Assembly: GCA_039881145.1 (NCBI GenBank)
Contig: JAYKKI010000077.1
Coordinates: 145,001-209,000, forward strand
DNA from: Druceiella hillmani
Lineage: Eukaryota; Arthropoda; Insecta; Lepidoptera; Hepialidae
Reading direction: 5' to 3'
Length of the DNA stretch: 64,000 nt
Shown: piece after piece, positions 16,961 to 27,879 of the stretch
How the letters are laid out: every line of letters begins with the position of its first letter
How positions within the stretch are numbered: position 1 is the first letter of the stretch
Translations under genes and position numbers: made by a program
Notes under the pieces: generated by a model
What the model was told of the DNA's origin: nothing
Databases searched by the model: none
Seen by the model: only the letters and a program-made list of their open reading frames with translations

Positions 16961-16999
16961 TCAATAAATAATTTTCTATATAATTATTAAAAAGTATAG

Positions 17000-19900
17000 T
17001 TGTTATTATACAAACACAATTAAACTTTCAATCAATGATAGCATCAAAAACAAATCGGCAGAAGTACGATGCTAGTGTTAAGTATAGTGCGTTTAATAAC
17101 GTACATAGGTATAATAGTTTATATAGCTTATAAATAAAATATGGTTATGGTACATGTAGGATATATTTATTTTTATTTCTTATATTTATTATTTTATTTA
17201 TTACTATTGCTCACAACTATCGCAATAATCTCAGCCGCAACTTATCCCGAATCGAGTAAAAATACCAGAATTACATAAGTTGTTTGAGGTTTTGAAAGTG
17301 ATTATTCACTAACATTGACGTGTTCGATAATACACAAAGTTGACATCCTCCATAATATTTACAGCAAGAGATTTTAATGACTGCATAGAAAATTATATAT
17401 TTCGCATCGTGTTGAAGAAACACGTGTTGGAAAACACTACTTAACTTCAAAAGTTAAGTAGTATTCATTTAATGATATTGGTTGAATGCAATAAGATGAA
17501 GTGTCATTGATGCATTGCTCTTTTTACCAGGCTTTTTCTGTGCCACGAGACATATTAAAATAAATATTATGCCTCCGAATTGGTAAGTCACTTAATCTTA
17601 TAAAAAAAAACTCAATCATCTATCACAGTGTTCATGTCCCATAAAAAGGAACTCATCAAACATTGACTAAAATGTAAAAAAATATGAAAAATAACACTGA
17701 AACCATGAAGTCACTGGCAATACATGGATGTAATTCGGAACAACCTTGACGTCTCCTATTTTCTTGGGTAACCTTGAATGCGTATACATAAATCTAAACA
17801 TATGTATGTTTATATTTATGTTCTCATTAATTATGCTTAAATAGCCTCTTTGTGACAAATGAATTTTGCATGTAAAAGGATGGTTGGAATGTCAATTCTC
17901 AATGTTGAATACAGGTTGTACGACAAACTCACTTAACTTTGTGTAAATACATTATATAATCATAGAGACTACAGATCGATAATTTATTAAATGATTAACT
18001 TTTCTCTAAACAACAAAGAGGATCAATACAACAAGTACAATACAAAGTTTACATTGTATTAAAGGGGTGGTCTATTTAGTTCAATTGCTAGGGAGGCTGG
18101 GGGTTGAAGGACTTTAGTGTTAACGCCTGTTGTCAGGTAACAGAAGTAATTACGTGGGAATGACAATTATAGATCAATTTTCGTACATTTGTTACTACGA
18201 AATTTTAAACGAGTCTTTGTATAATTTTTAATAAATATCAATTTTATTATATGGCAGAAATATTTATATGAAAGAAATTTTTTTTTTAAAAGTTCGTGCA
18301 TAATAATTTTGGATAACTCTGCTCTTTGTAGGGTAATGTGAGAATTTTCCTGCAATCGATAAAACTCACGATTGCTCTATCACAATGGGTCATTAGTGGC
18401 TAAGGGATTTGAATACCGATAACTTTTTAGTTAAAACTCGTCTAAAATGGCATCAATGAAGAATAGTGACATTGTTATTTCAATATTTGACAGATCCGAT
18501 TACAGCAACAGGAAAATAAGAATACCAAAATTATTCTAATTTAAAAGGTGCCGAGATGTTGTATTGCATGAATAAGGTGTCGATGGCAATCAAGTTGAAC
18601 GGAAAGAGAAAAAGATTCAAACTACACATTGCATCTATGGCGTAATTATGAATAAACAATTAGAATATATCCGTGATTTGTACGCGAAACAGCGCACAAA
18701 TATGTAGAATATACTTAAAAGAATCGAAGTCATCACAAATTTATTTAATTTCTGATAACGTTTTATGATATTTATTTCATAAATGATAACTACTTGAAGA
18801 ATACATCGAGACAGAACTTCATGTCATGATGGTATTAAAATAAAATACCAGGTAAATTGCAAAATTTATGAGATAGGATGTTTGAGCAAGGTGTGGGAAA
18901 CGAAATGGCACATATTTTTCAAACTTTATTTCTGTCTATATTAGATACTGGGGGTGAAAGTTATCTAAACGTAATTGAGAAACAAATAAATTAGAATAAC
19001 TTCAAAACTTGTGCCGTATATTCAATTCTTACTCAGCCTTATAAAACACTATGATAATTCTGAGCTTCCATTTCAACTCAAATGGTTACAAAATGGCAGA
19101 CAACAGGCAAAACATACATATTTCTAATCTGCCTATGAGCTCATCGCTTAGAAGCAATTTATAAAGATAATGTGCCCTTCCCTAGACACAGAACTGAATT
19201 TTAGGTAAAATTGTTTATCCCACAAATTATAAAATTATAGAATCAACTAAATATATATACAGAAAGCGCATTCTTAGTACCTGCATTCGATAGTCTTCTG
19301 AAATTTTATTAAGCAAATAATCTGTGGGTCTGTCAAGTTATGGACTAAGGCTGTATTCAATAAAACAACAGATATACTAGGCATAACATGTAATGTTAGA
19401 AGCACAAAAAAAGAATAAAATTAAATATGAAAATAAAGAAAACGAAGGAATCAAACAAAACATGTTAAACATTGGATAATGATAGGAACCAAAAAACGAG
19501 TAAAATACAATGTGTTAATCGGATGCGTCATCAGTAAGTCTAATAATAATATTTCTTATAACAAAATATGATAAATTGATTCAAATATAAAGGAAATGAA
19601 TTTCATATTATTTCTCAAGCTTAATTGAAACACTGTAATGTTAATTCATTATGATAGCGTTATGCTCTTTGGTTCTGGATATCCTTCCTGGACTCTCATT
19701 CCTAAAATATTCTAAAAAATAAAATAAAATATTCTCCTAAAATGTTATGCACCTAAATGCATTTAAATTACAAAGGAAAAAAATCTAGAAAGTGTTCCAT
19801 CCTCATATGCTCCATTATATGTATGACAAGTTTCCTTGTGAGTATTTTTAAAAATTTTTGAGGGATTTGTCAGCTTAGGTAATAAATTATTTGTTCCTAA

Positions 19901-20010
19901 TATATTGTGCGTTGTGATCGCCTCATTATTTAATATTCAGGGGTCTGTAGATTATTAAACAAGATTTAGCTGCAAGTTAAATTAGTTAATATATATTTTA
20001 ATAATACTTA
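17000..20010. other. Downstream flank of Gr-C, no recognised exon
   Basis: I read the minus strand here for Gr exon 3 (ExxY, KT motif) and exon 4 (TYxxxxxQF) and found neither. A 12-base-arm hairpin lies at 17436-17462 (ACTACTTAACTT, CAA loop). Short frames at 17667-17858 and 18167-18355 look like chance. Confidence 0.45.
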
Positions 20011-20011
20011 C

Positions 20012-21023
20012 ATTCGACTTTAAAAAGTCAAGAAAATAATATATGTTAAGTAGAATGTCAAAAAACGACAAAGTTAGTAGCGTGAATAGCTGAAAACAAA
20101 GTTAAAGGTATTAAGTTTGTCATAATATTTTTTTAACTTTTTTTAGAATGTTATTTAAGCTTAAAATACTATTTAGATTTATTTAAAATTTCAATACGAA
20201 CCTGAAATTCAAACACCTTGTTTAAGTAACGGCACAGGTCAAACAAATGAATATAGAACTGAGATAAGTAATAAATGAAATTTTCATTTAGGGGCAATGC
20301 AAATGTAAAATGGTTATTGGAGTAGGGATTATGTTGTGGACTGCCAAATATAGCGTCGACAGGTGCGACCATATTCTGTCTATTTTTTAAATTTAAGAAA
20401 GCATTCAACGTTCCTACACGTTTAGTTACACTAAATAATATTAACCAAAACAACATTATTTCTAAATCAAAATTAATGGCAGTAAGAATATTGAACACTA
20501 TAGTAAAGGGAAGGTTTAGAAAATATTTTATTATGACATGTACATTAACAGCGGTAAAAAATGTATGAAAAGTTGCAAGAAGGCCAATAACTATGAGATT
20601 TCGACATTTGTCACATCTCAACAAATTTCTTCTGTACTCTGTTTTGAAAAGATCATCTAGTTGTTTAATTTTCAAAATCAATTCATTAAACATATTTCTA
20701 TCACAAGTTATATCAATCAAAAATGAACGCAGAGCAAAAATCATCTGAAATGTATTAAATACGAATAAGATATAATGGTCATCTATGACTAAAAATGCCA
20801 CATGCAACCCCATTAATATTCCACAAATTATTAAACTGTATAATTTTCTGCGCCACAATGTAAATCTGGTAGAAATTCGGTGTGCAGTTTTTCTCGAAAC
20901 GCCAAATACGTTCTGATATATTAAGACTGGCCAAAGTGTATTTTCAATCGATACGCTGTCCATATTAACTCTTGGTAAAATATTTGCGTTCCCACTGAAT
21001 TTCAGCACGACTATTTTATTCAA
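20012..21023 (-). CDS. Gr-C: gustatory receptor, exons 1 and 2 (partial gene)
   Basis: Exon 1 is 20202-21023 (274 codons) and exon 2 is 20012-20089 (26 codons), both on the minus strand. The intron begins CAG|GTTCGT and ends TTTTCAG|CTA in phase 0; exon 2 ends AAT|GTAAGT, as in Gr-B. Exon 1 shows TLWPVLIYQNVFGVSRK near residues 29-45. Hydrophobic segments lie at about 61-80, 84-103, 143-168 and 173-199. An IFGSPQHN motif is at 225-232, and the exon ends LFDLCRYLNKVFEFQ, matching LCKYFNEVFKIQ of Gr-B. Exon 2 supplies a hydrophobic TM5-like segment. An alternative start is the Met at residue 21 (20963). The expected third and fourth exons, which carry TM6, TM7 and TYxxxxxQF, were not found in the 3 kb downstream, and a wider check to about 9 kb found no convincing match. 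The gene is 3'-truncated, or has a very long intron. The frame is intact in what is seen. Confidence 0.82.
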
Positions 21024-21796
21024 TATTTAAGAAAGAAATGATATTTTATTGACTGAATGCCTTTCGAATTAACAGTCATTAGTTTATCACCTTGTGGAAT
21101 CTCTTAAATGCTTAACGCAAATAACAAAACATGAGATCGATCTTTGTGTATGGACATTTTGTTGAGTTCTGTTTACATCATTAACACATATTCAAAACAT
21201 TAAAAAGAAAAAGTGGTTGTCCACCATTATCGTGTATTTGGTAATTTGGTTTGAAGCTTTTGTATGTGGTATGTAGATGTATTTAGTGTAATATAAAGAT
21301 TTTAAATATTGTTTATCAGATATTTTTAGTAAAACAAAACGTTTTTTTAAATCCTATGTAGTTTTTTTATATACCGTAAAACTTCATAACCCACTTGTTG
21401 GCAAATAAACAACGCTAGTCATAAAATTTTCTACAGAATACTTCAAACGCATACAATATTCATCCACATTTTATACCAACAAAACTAAACTTCCAATCAA
21501 TATTAAAAGATCATTACATATTATTAATCCCTTTACTTGGCTATTTGTATTTCACTGAGGATTGTTCAATGAAAGATCAATCAAAACAACTTTGAAATTT
21601 CTGCGTATACTACATTTTTGGCCTCAGGTCGTTTTAATGTGTGTCGTAGATACAGGCAGCAAGTGAGCTGATGGGATATTCACTGCCGGCATATCCTGCT
21701 ATCCTGCCTTGCTTATTCTTGCTTATTCTGTCTTCTTTTTTTTAATTTAAGTATTATCATGGCCCTGCTTACCCTAGTTATAGATTTTCAGCTTAG

Positions 21797-21977
21797 TTGT
21801 GCATATCCTTGAAGTTCACTCTGAAAATCTCCTTACTTTACTTCCTTCTAAACATGAGACAGATGTCCCTCCATGAGTATTCCTTCACTGTTAATGATGC
21901 AATACTGTGGAATAAGATAGACATTGATGTCCAGAATGCGCCTACATCAAACATTCAAAGGTCATTTAAAATTATTA
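21797..21977 (+). pseudogene. LINE reverse transcriptase C-terminal remnant
   Basis: The plus-strand frame reads MRQMSLHEYSFTVNDAILWN followed by KIDIDVQNAPTS and a short tail. This resembles the C-terminal region of non-LTR retrotransposon polymerases, where an S-F-x-V-x-A-x-x-L-W-N-x-L-P-type motif is followed by a P-x-x-x-x-FK stretch. The equivalent frame at 31720-32000 is broken by stops. The last codons of the open frame come from the inserted MITE. Only this tail is recognisable; no catalytic YxDD region is present. Confidence 0.5.
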
Positions 21978-22062
21978 AATATATTTGGCGTTGATTTCGT
22001 AGAAATTCATTATTCACAATTAAATGAAACTACGTGATGTAGTATTATTTCTACTTTCTTTG
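21978..22062 (+). mobile_element. Foldback MITE, copy 2 (one arm only)
   Basis: The sequence from AATATATTTGGCGTTGATTT through CTACTTTCTT matches the left arm of the element at 9211 and the right arm of the one at 48758. It stops abruptly before the second half. It is absent at the corresponding position of the other duplicate, so it arrived after the duplication or was lost there. Confidence 0.75.
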
Positions 22063-22189
22063 AAAAACAAATGATCTCCGTAACTCCCGGTTGTAACACC
22101 CATTTTCCTGCCTAGTATTTTTTCTATTACTGCCTCTATACTCTTTTTTTTTGTTTCCATATTATCACATATTTTGTTACACACAATTT

Positions 22190-22905
22190 TACTGAACAAA
22201 GACTACCCTGATAGTTTAGATTATTGTTGTCTTGCAGTGGTCAATTTTTACTTTCCTTTATAAACCATTTTTGGGCGGTTGGCATCTGTTTTTCTAAAAA
22301 ATTTTCTGTGCTAACATACAAAAATCGTTGCTTTGAGAAATAGCTACAGATGACTTGTATTGGGTTTTAACTATTCACTGCATAAGTCTGTTCATGTGGG
22401 TAGATAATAAGTTATTAGTATAAGATTGAATGCAAGACAAAACTTTGTCGAAGAAATACATTGTTCCAGTCTCTGTCTAAATTCTCTTTCCCCCCAAGGA
22501 ATACTGCATGATGCATTTCTCATGCGTTTTACGGGGCAATAAAATTCTTCATAAAACACATGTCACATGGTATGTTTAGATTTATTTTATGCACAACTAC
22601 CTGCTATCCATCCGATGCTAGTAAGGATTTTCCTTAAACGTTCCTGATATCAGTCTGTCCTCCATTTTATTGTTTTGTACTCAAACCCATGGTCTCAATA
22701 TTTTTTACATCGAAAAATGGTTTTACTAACTAACTTAGAAGCACCTTTAATATTTTCATTCAAGTATTTAGCATTGACTCCCTACAACATTTTCAGTTCT
22801 TTTGGATGCAAACCCAGAAACGTGACTTTGTAATGTGATATATATGCGGCGTGATTCTTCTGTGACTGTGGTCAAACGACAATCGAGGTTTTTGATGCAA
22901 AGTAT
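22190..22905 (-). pseudogene. Tc1-like transposase relic, copy 1
   Basis: Read on the minus strand with its paralogue at 32509-33475, this is a decayed Tc1/mariner-superfamily transposase. A near-open frame gives MEDRLISGTFKENPY, then LLPRKTHEKCI, then TETGTMYFFDK. These correspond to the helix-turn-helix region, the RPRKKP-like link and the VLWTDETK-like first catalytic block. Numerous stops and frameshifts interrupt it. The C-terminal part is shorter than in the other copy. The superfamily assignment rests mainly on the better-preserved C-terminus of copy 2. Confidence 0.55.
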
Positions 22906-22934
22906 CTTAGAGTGGAGTACTGCTAACTATTTAA

Positions 22935-24375
22935 AACGAATATAAAGATATGATAATAAATAAAAAGCAAAATTAAAAATTAAAAAAACCTATGACGTAT
23001 ATAGTCATTGTAATTGAAAATGATAATTATTATATAAAATAAAATATTTTTTTTGAAACCACCCCCGACCCCAACTAAAAGAAAGCAAGAACCTATTAAT
23101 ATAATTACAAACTCAAAAAAATCCGTCTTGGCTACCATTGCCACTTTCATTTCCGATATCAATTGCATTGTACAAGAATAGAAAAGCTATTTGCGCAATT
23201 AAGATAATTTCAATTAATCACAAACTAATAAAGCCATAAAACTGTAGGCATAGGCAGGGCACGGCAGACCCGACGGATTTTCTTGGGTTTGCAATTATAT
23301 CAATAGCTTTTTACTTTGTTTTAGTTGTGGAGTTTTTAAAAATTTATTTTATAATTTTTCATTGATTCTAATTTTTCTCTCTTGTCATTCACTTTTTCGT
23401 CGGTCTCTTTTCAATTTCCCATGGTAAAAAATTTTGATTATCTCTTATAAAAAGTAAATAAGTCTGTATTAAGTATATATATCGCACACAATGCAATCGC
23501 AATTTTCCAGTTCGAGTAAAACTTATAAAGTTTCTCCTTTTGTTCAATTTAATAAAAGTGTTTTTAATAACTGTGAATTCATAACAATATTCCAATTCAA
23601 TTAATATCATTTCTTTCAATCAAAGCGTTTGTAAACAGTGTTAAAAATTTGAATTAATTATGGTAAAATAAAATATAAAATAAAATTCGGTATATTGTCA
23701 TTTTGGTATCAAAGTCAAAATTAGGCAAAGATCATCTAATAAATTTATTGAGGCAAAAATCGTTCTTAAAGATAAAGTTTTGTTTTGTCACCTCAAGAAC
23801 CAAAGGTCGTGGAGACCGAAAACCGAGACCGATTCTTGTTGTGGTATATAAATAATTAGTAAAATTCATTTAATCACCCGCCCTCTAAAAGTGGTTAAGG
23901 CAACTATGTGCACCAGTGTTTCTCTAAATGTGGAGTTCCATTTCGAATGTTTAATGACGGTTAAAACAACAAAAATAAAAAATTAAAACTGTTCCTATAA
24001 AAAATAGTGAAGGTTTTCTCATCACTGTGTGATTTAAAGTCATATAATGTATGTTAAATAATAAGTGTACAATTATTAATTTGTTGTTTCATAATAATTC
24101 GTTATAAATGTGTAAATAAATTATTCTTAAAATAAAGAATGTATTATTTATTTAAATCTGCGCTTATCCTATTGTTAGAATAAAAATAAAATTGTTAAAA
24201 TGAAAATAACATTTTATAAATTTCGTCCTGAACAATATGAGTCAAACTCATGTGGAGTGACCTACAAGATAGAAAATTTAGGTTATCCATGAAATTACAT
24301 AAAAAGTACGATGTGACATTTTACTACATAAATATAAGTGTCTTAATATTTCAGCAGCTTCGCTATATTGTATTA
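22935..24375. other. Gene-free stretch before copy 2
   Basis: AT-rich sequence with no recognised coding content. Short frames at 22980-23168 and 23389-23619 (both minus) show no family features. Confidence 0.4.
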
Positions 24376-24378
24376 CTC

Positions 24379-24381
<3 letters not shown>

Positions 24382-24451
<70 letters not shown>
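24382..24451. repeat. (TA)n microsatellite
   Basis: About 70 bases of uninterrupted TA repeats. Confidence 0.95.
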
Positions 24452-24453
<2 letters not shown>

Positions 24454-26008
24454 CGTCTTAAGATGTGTGATTAATGCAACAATCAAAAATCAAAATTTTT
24501 ACAAGTGTTTTGTTCTTGGCGCAGGTGGCTAATCATAAAGTAAGGAATGTTCTGTTCTGTCGTGCATTAGACCTATAATGCTTTTTTGGTTTTGGTAATA
24601 TCTTCTTTCGAAGAATATCATTGCAGAAGTTTTGATTATCAGGTATCAGCGTTTAGATTGATTCTGTCACTCGCTATTCCTCTATCATGTTATTGTAATA
24701 TATGCATGTTTTGTGCTAAGTGATATTGTTGGATATCTTATTATAACAACTATCCTCAAGGTCTAGACACCAATTTATCTGTTTCTTAAATTTAACAGAA
24801 GACATATTTGTTGCACTTTGAGTGGCTGTTCTTAATAAAAAATAGGTGTAACTCATCCATTAAGCTCTGATGGACAAATTCGTAACTCTGATGGATTCGT
24901 AATTTCTGATAGAAAAATTCGTAACTCAGTCGTATGTCATAGAGAGAGATTACGTTTTACAGTTTTGTTAAAGGTTATTAATTCATTAGGAACTACCAGT
25001 ATCCTCGCAAACAAAGTGAAAATTTTATGTCATATTTTATAATAATTGTCATCAGGATTAATTACAAACAAATAAACCATACCCGGTTCTCAACCAATCT
25101 CAACAAACCAGAATTTACAAATTTTCTAAACTATTTAACGGACATTATATTTTATTGAGCCCTTGTATCATTCCTAATTGTATAATATCACTTGCATACT
25201 TGTACTCTGCTTGAATATGATTGACCGTTTGATTCGGGCATTTTGAAACTAATGTTTGTGTATGTTTTGAATGTTACCCTATGAAGTAATTCTGTGAATA
25301 ATTTTTGTATAATTGTATGTTCAAGTGATAATAATAAATCAGAAGTGAATATTTATTATTTCAAGGATTTATTCCTTATATTTCATTATTTATATTATTA
25401 ATTTCAGATTATTAAAAGTATTATTAGATGGACCAAGACACGCCCTCCTGTCAGCAAAAAAAAATCCGAAATTTAGAAAGGCACTCTTCTTCAATTTTAA
25501 ATAGTAGAAATCGAACTACAGAAAACTATTTCAACAAGGTTTACATATTACATATCTTTACACATTTAACCACACTGTTTTTAAAATACTCTCCACATAG
25601 TCATTACTTGTTGTTTATTGTACACATATATTAAATATAGATTGTTTTTGATTTGTAATATTTCTATACTTATTTTGACATTTCATGAAGAATTAGTTTC
25701 CTATATTCCACACTTGTAACCCTAACGATTTAAATTATTTTCAAGCCGTTTAAAATAAATATTGTTTTCGAGCAAATAAATAATGATAAAAATCAGAGTT
25801 ATGTGACTTTAATGTTGCATGTCCCGTATTGAAAAGGATGGCACATCTTTTTATGACTAGTTTGTATTAACTTTCAGATGAGTTCGAACTCATGTGATTT
25901 TCATAGATAAAAATATTAGACTTATAACAGTAAATATTAACTTCTTTACATTATATAGTACAACAAATTGTACGTCTAATAGCTAAGCTCTGTTCGCTTT
26001 GTTCTATT

Positions 26009-26071
26009 GTTCCACACTGATAGATATTGCTACCTGTGTGTAACAGGTAGCAATATCTATCTGTGTGGAAC
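26009..26071. repeat. Near-perfect hairpin, 29-base arms
   Basis: The left arm GTTCCACACTGATAGATATT (continuing to 26037) and the right arm 26043-26071 are reverse complements with one mismatch, around a five-base loop. There is no target duplication or terminal repeat that would make it a transposon. Confidence 0.9.
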
Positions 26072-26880
26072 TTTATATGTATAATGCTTTTTTTATCAAA
26101 TTCAGTCATGTTAAAACTAATCATTTATTAACTTAATGGTAGTTTAGGAGAAACAAAAAACTAGATATATGAATATATCCGTTTAGTCTCTTCAGAGATA
26201 TGTTGAAATTGAAAAATTAAAAAATTATTTTTAGAAGATTTAGTTTCATGTTTCTGTGACATTTCGATAAACAATTTTTAATAAGTTTTAATTTTAGCAG
26301 GATATTATTTCATTTTAAAATACATTCTATAGGAAAATACATTTACTTGAAAAGTATATCATGTTATATATTTGTATATTATAATTTTTGCAGCAATACA
26401 TTACAAACTGAAAAAAGATTGTATACAATTAGTGTTATAACATAATTAGCCATACATTAAAGGTTGGTAAAAGTAGATTAAACTAGATAATCGACCTTAA
26501 GAAACTGAGTGGCAACGAAGCTCGCAGGTTGAACAAGCTAAAAAGTTTGAATTCGCCAAGTTTTCCCGCCTCTATCATATTTTTATTGAGCTCCACATGA
26601 TGTCGGACATTAGATGCTGAAAAAAGAAAATAACGTAAGCTTATAGAAAGGTACAAATAACGAGTAACAGAGTTCCAATTAGGATAGAATGTTTGCGAAA
26701 GTTGTTTCCTAATCTCTAGTGTTTGTTAACTGCTGCGACACAGATCCAAGTTTGATAAACATTATAAATATATTGTAAAAAACAAAGTCCCCAAGATGTG
26801 CTGCGTGTGCACATTAATCGCAAAAGCTACTGAGCGGATTTTAAGTTGAGATTTCACCAATGGATAGATGTTGCCCAATG

Positions 26881-26881
<1 letters not shown>

Positions 26882-26927
<46 letters not shown>
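26882..26927. repeat. (TA)n microsatellite
   Basis: About 46 bases of TA repeats inside a dispersed repeat in duplication copy 2. Confidence 0.95.
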
Positions 26928-26929
<2 letters not shown>

Positions 26930-27570
26930 TTATGAATGTGTTACATAAATTAGCTGAATTTTAATTCTTTATCCCTAACAAGTCAATCAATAACATCAAT
27001 CTTGTGGTGTTTTCAAGTTTTCACTGGCGAACCATCACAGATATATGATAACATTGTTCACATCAAATGATTGTATGAAAACAGCATGTGTCTTTCTTTA
27101 ATGTGTAGGGCATACTAATACAATATGTATTTTATGTCCAGTGCATTTTAGTACAACTAGATATGAATTAAAATATTTGTGCCACAATTAAACAATTTAA
27201 AGGTACTTGCTCTAGTTTTCACCAATTGATAGATTTATTCCTGAGAAAGGTTTCATTGTATAATTTATGAATAAATTGGACGTATTGTTTTATGTAAATT
27301 AGCCGACCTGTGACATAGAAGTCGTGAAGAAATCCACAGTATGAGTGGTTGGACTTGGCGTGAGTATATAAATCATCAAAGACATGTCGAAACAATGTGT
27401 GGCAAAGTTGTCAGTCACAAATAATTCTATTTCAAAGTTTGTCACAGTATCTAAATTTATACTAAAGTTAACCGACACTATCGAAGAATAAGTTGTGACC
27501 AAAAGTTTCTATTAACAAGAGTCGCTTGGAATTGTGTAGGAAAAAAAAAAAGGAGATATCCTTTTGAAGA

Positions 27571-27835
27571 ATGGAATTTGTGTTTCTTTTAATAATAGTT
27601 GCCACTATAGGCGACCAAATTCCAAAAGTTGAGGTTTTATGTTCAAAAGTACAAAGTCATTCAGCTCAGCCTGGTTCACTGAATGTGATTTTCAGATGTG
27701 ATTGTTTGAGTCAGAGTGCTAAGTTTTTCTTTCAAGTTCAAAAAATTTGGTGAATCAAAATTCTATCTAAAATCTCATGCAGATGGTACTAGAAGTTATA
27801 GTTCACCATTAGTGAGAAAATGGTCTTTGTTCGTT
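27571..27835 (+). pseudogene. Unidentified ORF with signal-peptide-like start, frameshifted
   Basis: The frame opens MEFVFLLIIVATIGD, a plausible secretion signal, and continues with a cysteine-containing stretch (VEVLCSKVQ, FRCDC) to a stop at 27753. A second frame from about 27735 continues with similar composition (FGESKFYLKSHADGT), which suggests a frameshift near 27735. The corresponding part of copy 1 (15655-15920) is clearly homologous but decayed, including the HADGT-encoding segment. A hairpin at 27818-27866 truncates the similarity. I do not recognise the family. It may be a small secreted protein or a piece of a mobile element. Confidence 0.3.
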
Positions 27836-27866
27836 TGGAATTTGTCCAAACGAACAAAGACCATTT
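27818..27866. repeat. Perfect hairpin, 22-base arms
   Basis: The left arm AAATGGTCTTTGTTCGTTTG (plus GA) is exactly repeated in inverse at 27845-27866 around a five-base loop. The matching region of duplication copy 1 lacks it, so it arose after the duplication. Confidence 0.92.
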
Positions 27867-27879
27867 ATTTTTTTGTATG

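Larger units (their letters stand above)
21640..22930 (+). repeat. Segmental duplication copy 1, part 3
   Basis: This block matches 31720-33480 throughout: the LINE-derived stretch (21755-21975 against 31720-31980), then about 850 bases of Tc1-like transposase relic. A truncated foldback MITE is inserted only in this copy at 21978-22062. Confidence 0.75.
24510..27870 (+). repeat. Segmental duplication copy 2, part 1
   Basis: This is the counterpart of 11880-15960, in direct orientation with the same order of matching segments. A private (TA)n array (26882-26927) and two private hairpins (26009-26071, 27818-27866) are not present in copy 1. The 27200-27310 stretch contains a dispersed-repeat core (TTTTCACCAATTGATAGATT) seen in several places in the window. 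Confidence 0.75.
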
